Positions 63,483 to 64,000 of a stretch of 64,000 nucleotides of DNA are shown here, piece by piece. Under the pieces are notes generated by a model that saw only the letters and a program-made list of their open reading frames with translations, was not told the DNA's origin and searched no databases. Position numbers and translations under genes: made by a program. Position 1 is the stretch's first letter. The number at the start of each line of letters is the position of its first letter. Source of the stretch: CAWIVH01 sp963839475 (GTDB lineage Bacteria; Acidobacteriota; UBA6911); NCBI GenBank assembly GCA_963839475.1, contig CAWIVH010000017.1, positions 496,001 through 560,000 on the forward strand, in the 5' to 3' direction.

Positions 63483-64000
63483 CTATTCGGCGTGGGCGCC
63501 GTTGCTGTCCAGCGATTTGGCCAGCAGATCCAGCTGGGCTTTCTGGGCTGTTACGAACTTCTCCACACTTTCGCGGCCCATGTTTTCCATGGATTCCTGG
63601 CTGGGAGGTTCAACCATGACCATGGTTTCGCGCGTCACTTTAAGGCTCGCTGTTACCTGCTGGCCTGCCAATTCGACGATCCTCTTTTGCGCCTTCAGAA
63701 ATGCATCCATGCTGTCCCGGGCGAGCCCGGCCAGGTCCGGCATAGTGCTCTTCCCTTCAGTCGAAGCAGAGGCTTTTTCGTCGGACCAGGAAGTTGCTTC
63801 GGAGATAGCATCCAGGAGTTTGCGCTGTGTGCGCTCGAAGTTGTCGATGCCGTCCCGGGCAAGCTGCCTGGCTTCACGATCGCCAAAAACATCGCCAGCT
63901 TTGGCCGAATCGAGCCACGCATTGGTTTGCTTTTCCGCAGCCGCAAGAAAATCCTGCTGAGACTCCACAACCACTTTGACGCTGCGGCGCAGCAACTCGG
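63483..64000 (-). CDS. Phasin-like helical protein (cut by window edge)
   Basis: The frame stays open to the right edge, so the true start is not visible; a TTG at 63995 is the first possible start within the window. The ~170 visible residues are nearly all helical and rich in Ala, Glu, Lys and Gln: ESQQDFLAAAEKQTNAWLDS, RDSMDAFLKAQKRIVELAG and EKFVTAQKAQLDLLAKSL. This repeating pattern of amphipathic helices resembles phasins, which coat polyhydroxyalkanoate granules. No PHA synthase gene is in the window. Another helical surface or stress protein is possible. Confidence 0.55.
   Translation of the reverse strand, partial: ELLRRSVKVVVESQQDFLAAAEKQTNAWLDSAKAGDVFGDREARQLARDGIDNFERTQRKLLDAISEATSWSDEKASASTEGKSTMPDLAGLARDSMDAFLKAQKRIVELAGQQVTASLKVTRETMVMVEPPSQESMENMGRESVEKFVTAQKAQLDLLAKSLDSNGAHAE

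Overview
The window reads as a chromosomal segment of a diderm bacterium, probably of the Acidobacteriota. Direct support for a diderm envelope is an Omp85/BamA-type protein followed by a SurA-like chaperone, a DAP-type MurE motif, and a small outer-membrane barrel protein. The phylum is an inference. It rests mainly on a small secreted protein at 32616-32999 of a type I associate with acidobacteria, and on the general gene mix. Genes are densely packed on both strands and most are housekeeping.

Layout: 1-5197 (minus) holds a SurA-like chaperone (partial), a seven-POTRA Omp85 protein, a ZIP metal transporter and the YchF ATPase. 5299-19882 (plus) is a division and cell wall (dcw) cluster: a consensus promoter with 10-bp-phased MraZ-type boxes, then mraZ, rsmH, ftsL, ftsI (with PASTA), murE, murF, murD, ftsW, murC, ftsQ, ftsA and ftsZ. 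The two lipid-linked steps, mraY and murG, are missing, and the FtsZ tubulin signature is altered. 19906-23719 carries glpK, a rhomboid protease, rph and rdgB.

23774-32999 is an accessory stretch that starts at a tRNA-Pro(TGG) gene. It holds a REP-associated-type HUH transposase flanked by nine copies of a TGGGTGTCCA motif, a VOC-fold protein, a decayed PadR plus membrane-protein operon, an outer-membrane barrel, a three-gene membrane redox operon, and a secreted protein behind a strong promoter with a Fur-like palindrome.

33172-46130 returns to core genes: a CysK-like enzyme, an ECF-type sigma factor with its zinc-finger anti-sigma, nuoF, a Memo-family protein, ruvC, yebC, pyrE, truA, and the isoprenoid/lipid/protease run uppS-cdsA-dxr-rseP. 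46127-49060 carries a partner-switching pair (STAS protein and RsbW-like kinase), a VanZ-like protein and a long CDF transporter.

49146-55685 (minus) is the most coherent functional unit. It encodes acetyl-CoA synthetase, an AcuB-like CBS/ACT protein, an AcuC-like deacetylase, and an 808-residue GNAT/acyl-CoA-synthetase-like fusion. Together these look like an acuABC-type system for reversible acetylation of Acs, with a large Pat-like protein in place of AcuA. 55828-64000 holds a 5'-truncated oxalate/formate-type transporter remnant, malic enzyme, a geranylgeranyl-reductase-family flavoprotein, a DUF1569 protein, a gamma carbonic anhydrase, a large M28 peptidase with a terminator-like hairpin, and a phasin-like protein cut by the right edge.
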